This document shows, one piece after another, positions 9,375-13,078 of a stretch of DNA of 13,078 nucleotides; position 1 is the stretch's first letter; every line of letters begins with the position of its first letter. The notes under the pieces are model-generated. The model saw nothing but the letters and a program-made list of their open reading frames with translations. It made no database searches and was not told the origin of the DNA. The position numbers and the translations under genes are program-made. This DNA is from Hymenoscyphus infarciens (Eukaryota > Ascomycota > Leotiomycetes > Helotiales > Helotiaceae), in the NCBI GenBank assembly GCA_001414345.1, contig LLCB01000672.1, positions 1-13,078 of the forward strand. Reading direction: 5' to 3'.

Positions 9375-10053
9375 GCGAGAAAGAATGTCATGGATTAGGC
9401 CAATGGATGCCAGTGGCTGCCAATGACCAGTGCTGCATTGGGGCTGTAGGTAACCATTGAACAAACTTTGTGGATGTGCTGGTGCATCATGGAGATAGAG
9501 GGTTGGGTGACTGACAGGTTGCTGAACCTTGATGCTTGTGTGGAGGTGCCAGAAGCTTGAAGTGGTTCAGCTGGCTTTGGAGGTTGTCCAAAGCCTGATG
9601 AATTGTGCTTTGAGCTGTGAGGTCGCTCGCTTGTCTTTATTACTCCGCTTTGGTTTTGTCCATACAGACCTTCTCTCTTTATACCTTGTCGGAATGTCTT
9701 GTAAAGGCAAAGCAGAAACCAAAGAGACAAGGGTGCTTGCTGGAACCTGGAAGAGTGGTGGAAATCCAAGGGGTGGAGAAAGAAGAAACTTGTTACCAGA
9801 GAGTGGTAGGGAGCCAAGAGGTTGGGAGAAACAACATTCACCTCGGCCTCTTGGGCCTTGCTTTTATCTAGCCTGACTTGGTCGCGAGTACACTCGACCC
9901 TTCGTCAACTACCAGTTTGCTTTTACCTCGTGCGGGTGTTGATGTTGTCGTTTGGGGGTTGGCAGAAGGAAGAACAAGCATGGTTTTATCCCTTCCCGGG
10001 TTCCTATGAACCTTTGGGAAAGTGGGGTCATCCCAAGACTTGGATCCCCTACA

Positions 10054-10070
10054 TTACTACAACGTAGTAA
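10054..10070. repeat. Short inverted repeat at the LTR-like right end
   Basis: TTACTAC, AAC, GTAGTAA: a perfect 7-bp inverted repeat with a 3-bp centre, spanning the proposed LTR boundary at 10061. It may be a chance palindrome at an insertion junction. Confidence 0.6.
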
Positions 10071-10384
10071 AAGTTTACGAAAAAGAAGAGGATTGTAGAC
10101 AGCAGCTCTCGAAGAATCATTACAGTCTTGAAATAAAGTTTTGTTGGATGGTTTTGAGTTAGCTGTGGCGCTTACAATCTTGGAATTCCTCACATGTGCA
10201 AGGGATATGGGCATTTTGTAATCTTCACCGGAGACCAACTCATTCTTGTTATGGTGATGGTATTGCAAATTATTCCACCAGAGCCTATGCAAATACCAAT
10301 TGTAGACGCCGCAAACATTTGCAGACACCATAAAACCCCTCCATCCCTAGACCGTCCAAGTCGATATCATATCTCCTCCACTAC
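10062..10384. other. 3' flank of the chromodomain gene
   Basis: Spacer of normal composition between the LTR-like segment and the chromodomain stop codon. On the minus strand it is the chromodomain gene's 3' UTR and downstream DNA. Open frames crossing it on both strands show no motif. Confidence 0.45.
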
Positions 10385-10917
10385 CTATGGCTTGTTTGGA
10401 TATTTGACATCGAATTCCTGGATCTTCTGCTGAGAGTTGGTGAGGTTGGCCTCTGGCTCCCAGGTGTTGTATTTGGCGGCATATCCCTTCCATTGTACAA
10501 GATAGTGACGCTTCTTTCTCTCCAACTTCGAGTCGACAATCTTGGACACCTCGTACTCTTGCTTGCCGGTTGCGATGAGTCTGGCGGAGGACTGGGATCA
10601 CAAGAGTTAGCGCGATTCTGAGGAGTAGCATTGGCGAGGCGACCAGCCATGGTGTGCAGTTCAGCAAGGCTGAGATAGAAAGACTCGACGCGTAAAGAAA
10701 CTCACGATAGACTTACCTTTGCTGTCTTGCGACGCTTGACGACTTTCTTGGCTGGTTGTTGAGGAATCGCGGTGGCTGAAGCTTTCTTGGCCTGTTGTAA
10801 TACTGGATTAGCATCGCGAGTTCTGATCGCAAGCTCGAGGCAACCACTTACAGCTGCGGCACGTTGTAAGGTCTCAGCCCGTGCAGAGCGTCGAGGTTCT
10901 TTTGTTTCTTGATTCAT
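10385..10917 (-). CDS. Stand-alone chromodomain protein, 115 aa, three exons
   Basis: Exons are 10917-10852, 10791-10717 and 10591-10385. Intron 1 is 60 bp (GTAAGT, GCTAATCC branch, CAACAG); intron 2 is 125 bp (GTAAGT, CGCTAAC branch, CCCAG). Both are phase 0. Residues 1-55 are a short basic tail with AKKVVKRRKTAK, a likely nuclear signal. Residues 58-100 are a chromodomain: QEYEVSKIVDSKLERKKRHY, then LVQWKGYAAKYNTWEPEANL. All three aromatic-cage positions that bind methyl-lysine in HP1 are present (Y60, W81, Y84), plus the structural W91. There is no chromoshadow domain, SET domain or integrase. The sequence after the domain (NSQQKIQEFDVKYPNKP) is like the C-terminus of chromovirus integrases, suggesting descent from one. 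Likely role: nuclear reader of methylated histone H3, by inference. The ATG at 10917 (CAAACATGAA) is preferred; an in-frame ATG at 11049 would add 44 residues. Confidence 0.87.
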
Positions 10918-11170
10918 GTTTGCGGTTGTTTCGAAAGAGAGGACGCGGAGTTGTAAGGTTGATGGTTGTTGAGAGTTGAAAGTTGAAAGTGCAGGTACTT
11001 GTACCACCGTGAACTGCCCACATGCGCTTGACCCGATTAGGAAGTGCAAACAGCCTCTTGCGGAGCGGATTTACACTCAACCCGAGTCTCATAGTTACGT
11101 CAATTGCTTGTTGGTAAATACCTTGTAATATGCGAGTATTGCTAGCTGATTTGGTGAACACTTGAAAATC
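10918..11170 (-). promoter_or_regulatory. Leader and promoter of the chromodomain gene
   Basis: On the sense (minus) strand a C/A- and CT-rich leader (CAACAACCATCAACC, CGCGTCCTCTCTTTCG) precedes the ATG at 10917, which is typical of a fungal 5' UTR. No clear TATA box was found. An alternative in-frame ATG lies at 11049. The promoter abuts the tandem array starting at 11171. Confidence 0.45.
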
Positions 11171-11850
11171 AGCTCTTTTAATTGTGCTTGAAGCACGCAA
11201 GAGGTTCTGCCCCCGTCCGGCGTAATCTCAAACAACATGTTTATTCAATAGTTCTAGAAGCAACGAATTAATTCAAGCTCTTTTGTTTGTAGTTTACGCG
11301 CAAGAGACTATGTTATTTTTGATGTACTCCCGAGGAATACAAGTATGCAAGAAGGTCTCAGAAAGTTAATTATTTCCGCTCTTTTACTGGCAGTCTAAGT
11401 GCAGAAGAGATGATACCCTCATTCAGGGTACTTTTGAGTAATTCAGTCATTTAACTTGAGGCTCAGAAATATGAGAAATCGTGTCATCGTCTAGCGTGCG
11501 CTCAAAAAGCATGTTTGTTTCAGAAACGTCTAGGAGAATGGAGTTTATACTATGGTCTTTTATTTCCACTTCATGCAAAAGATATTCTCTTTCCGTCCAG
11601 TCTACTCTTCAATAAAACGATCATTCAAGCATGCTTTAGCAATTTTCCTTTACTCGTGATTAAAGTACGCAAATGATCCTGCTATGTCCGGCGTACTCTC
11701 TATTAATTTAGTTATACCCGAGAGTCTTGAAAACCGATTTAATTCTGCTGTTTTACTTGCATTTCGGCTACAAGAGCGTTTCAAGTCTAAGCTTGTACTC
11801 TGACAAGATGATCATATAAGGATGTGTAAAGAAACTGAATTCATTATAGC
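11171..11850. repeat. Diverged tandem array, ~100-bp unit, about seven copies
   Basis: Unit starts of the form (A/C)GCTCTTTTA occur at 11171, 11276, 11377, about 11445 (inferred from its core), 11553, about 11643 and 11746, with spacings of 105, 101, 68, 108, 90 and 103 bp. About 42 bp into several units a core related to CGTCCGGCGTAATCTC recurs: at 11214, 11488 (CGTCTAGCGTGCGCTC), 11594 (CGTCCAGTCTACTCTT) and 11685 (TGTCCGGCGTACTCTC). It is then followed by related A-rich and ATG(T/C)TT sequence. Copies are strongly diverged but not RIP-depleted of CpA/TpG. No coding frame is present. This was read by eye, so unit edges are approximate. Confidence 0.6.
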
Positions 11851-12882
11851 AAGAGGTTTGGAGGAATCAGTATTCGCCCTATTCATTCCCTGACCCTTCT
11901 TTGCATCATTGATTCAGATCCTCTAGACTACTGGTTTAGTATTATTCAGCAGATTTCATTCCGGTGCGCGTTCAATGATGGCACGATCTCTTGGGTTTCT
12001 AGACGTGCTACATATGTGAAAACCCGTCTGCGAACCAAATCTTCTGCCGTAAGACATCGCAGATCTCCGGGTGGAGATTGGCATACACGTAGTAGCCTCA
12101 GAGTAACCTGTCACAGTTGATGGTACATTGGGAGCTTAGCTAGGCTATCTATTTCGGATACCTACCTTTCTTCATACACTACATGTGCAAAAAGCCCTCT
12201 ACGCCCCAATTATTTCGCGATCCCTCGTAGTGCCCCAGATCGGGGTTTAGCTGGTCTGGGATGTCACGAGTTACGGTTGTTTGCAGAATAGAAACTCTTG
12301 CGCGTATGTCACAGCCTTGTCATTTCACCAAGCATATATCACATTCCGAGCGCATGTAAATATATCAGCCCCAAAGAAATTTCATTTCCCCTATGATATC
12401 CTACAAACTCCCTTTCTCCACATCAATATCAAGGGCGACGGCACGTTTTCCTTCCGCAGATGAGTAGTCGAGGTCGAAAGACACAGAGATCCTCTCAAAT
12501 TCTTGTTACATGGTTTCTCGTCCACCCCAGATATTAAGAAGGTTGGTATGGAAGAAATTTTTGTTGAACAAGGAATCGAATCGATATAAAAGTAATCGCG
12601 TCGAAAAAAGAAGTTTGAAAGTTCGGGAAAATAGCAGACAAGGTGTTGATGCCAGAGGAAGAGTGTCGGTCCTATGTACATGGGAGGTTGGTGGCGTATC
12701 GTACTTGAATTGTATTGAGTTGGATTTCCAGAGGTCCTCTCCTCTCTTGCATAGTTTCTCGTCCAAATCCTTCTTCGTACTGCTCGGACATCGCTTCCCA
12801 GAGTGCTGTGGTCTTTTTCTTGATTGGTATCGAGGCGCGCCCGAGCGAAAACAGAAGAAAGGGGCGGCCAAGGGAGAGAGTC
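11851..12882. other. About 1 kb with no supported gene
   Basis: Normal-composition intergenic DNA. It contains a perfect 6-bp stem (ATCTCC, GGGT, GGAGAT at 12063-12078) and, from about 12470 to 12882, presumably the 3' UTR and downstream flank of the minus-strand gene at the right edge. Short frames (12281-12463 +, 12391-12681 -, 12506-12946 -) are composition-driven or overlap the real frame at the right edge. Confidence 0.45.
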
Positions 12883-13078
12883 TCAACGAAGCGTTGCGAG
12901 GTAAATCTCGAGCTCTCTCGCCTGCTGCTCCCTCAGCTCCTTGCACTCCTTCTCAATTCTCTCCAGTGCCTTCTTCTCTTCCTTCTCTCGGACGAAGGAG
13001 GCCACAAAGTTCTCCGCCATCTCCTCCGCGGTCATTGGAGGAGCGACGCGCAAGAATGGCTTTGGTTGGGGGAGGGGG
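12883..13078 (-). CDS. C-terminal end of a charged coiled-coil protein (partial)
   Basis: An open minus-strand frame enters from the right edge and stops at TGA (12885-12883) after 64 complete codons. It reads a Pro-rich start (PLPQPKPFLRVAPP), then MTAEEMAENFVASFVREKEE and a continuous Glu/Lys/Arg-rich helix ending RELEIYLATLR. The helical part lacks Pro and Gly for about 45 residues and has heptad-like spacing, so a coiled coil is likely. No intron signals are evident in the visible part. A start at the internal ATG (13035) cannot be excluded, but the frame remains open to the window edge. The family is not recognised. Confidence 0.6.
   Translation of the reverse strand, partial: PLPQPKPFLRVAPPMTAEEMAENFVASFVREKEEKKALERIEKECKELREQQARELEIYLATLR

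Larger units (their letters stand above)
9139..10061 (+). mobile_element. Possible solo or orphaned LTR (about 920 bp)
   Basis: The segment starts TGTCATCCCCCGTAACG, directly after the purine run GATGAGGG, and ends CCCTACATTACTACA. It therefore has TG...CA ends and a polypurine-tract-like flank, as fungal Ty3/Gypsy 3' LTRs do. A TATA-like TTTATACC lies inside (near 9676). No protein-coding frame is convincing across it. Against the call, no matching 5-bp target duplication is found (GAGGG on the left, ACGTA on the right), no second LTR is in the window, and no primer-binding site follows. It is normal in base composition, so it is not heavily RIP-mutated. A long intergenic region remains possible. 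Confidence 0.33.

Overview
The window looks like nuclear DNA of a filamentous ascomycete (Pezizomycotina). The evidence is short spliceosomal introns (50, 57, 59, 60 and about 125 bp) with GTRAGT-like donors and CTAAY branch sites, pyrimidine-rich leaders, and very AT-rich islands almost free of CpA/TpG. The last feature is the usual scar of repeat-induced point mutation (RIP). A leotiomycete-like fungus is my guess; the sequence alone does not fix the class.

Layout. 1-420 is an AT-rich palindromic satellite with a 32/72-bp higher-order structure, followed by a 45-nt near-perfect palindrome (513-557). 558-1521 is intergenic DNA with one possible 52-codon gene. 1522-2616 (+) encodes an intronless 364-aa coiled-coil protein. 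It converges on a secreted HD-domain protein (3133-3989, -) whose last exon is separated by a 59-bp intron. About 4430-4920 holds a decayed fragment resembling a Dal5-type MFS transporter. It borders a gene-free RIP island (about 4930-6285) that keeps a ~103-bp tandem period. 6444-7193 (-) is an orphan Ser/Pro-rich protein. 7867-8834 (-) is a three-exon MPDU1/Lec35 homologue, a PQ-loop protein of dolichol-sugar use in the ER. 9139-10061 has features of a solo or orphaned LTR. 10385-10917 (-) is a three-exon, 115-aa stand-alone chromodomain protein that is easily missed because its exons are short and lie in different frames. 11171-11850 is a diverged ~100-bp tandem array. 12883-13078 (-) is the C-terminal end of a charged coiled-coil protein that runs off the window.

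The genes do not form a pathway. One housekeeping gene (MPDU1) sits among accessory and orphan genes and repeat islands, a mosaic typical of repeat-bounded fungal chromatin. The most interesting item is the small chromodomain gene. Its chromodomain and the stretch after it resemble the C-terminal tail of chromovirus (Ty3/Gypsy) integrases, it has an intact aromatic cage, and it lies near LTR-like DNA and tandem repeats. It is a candidate domesticated heterochromatin reader.
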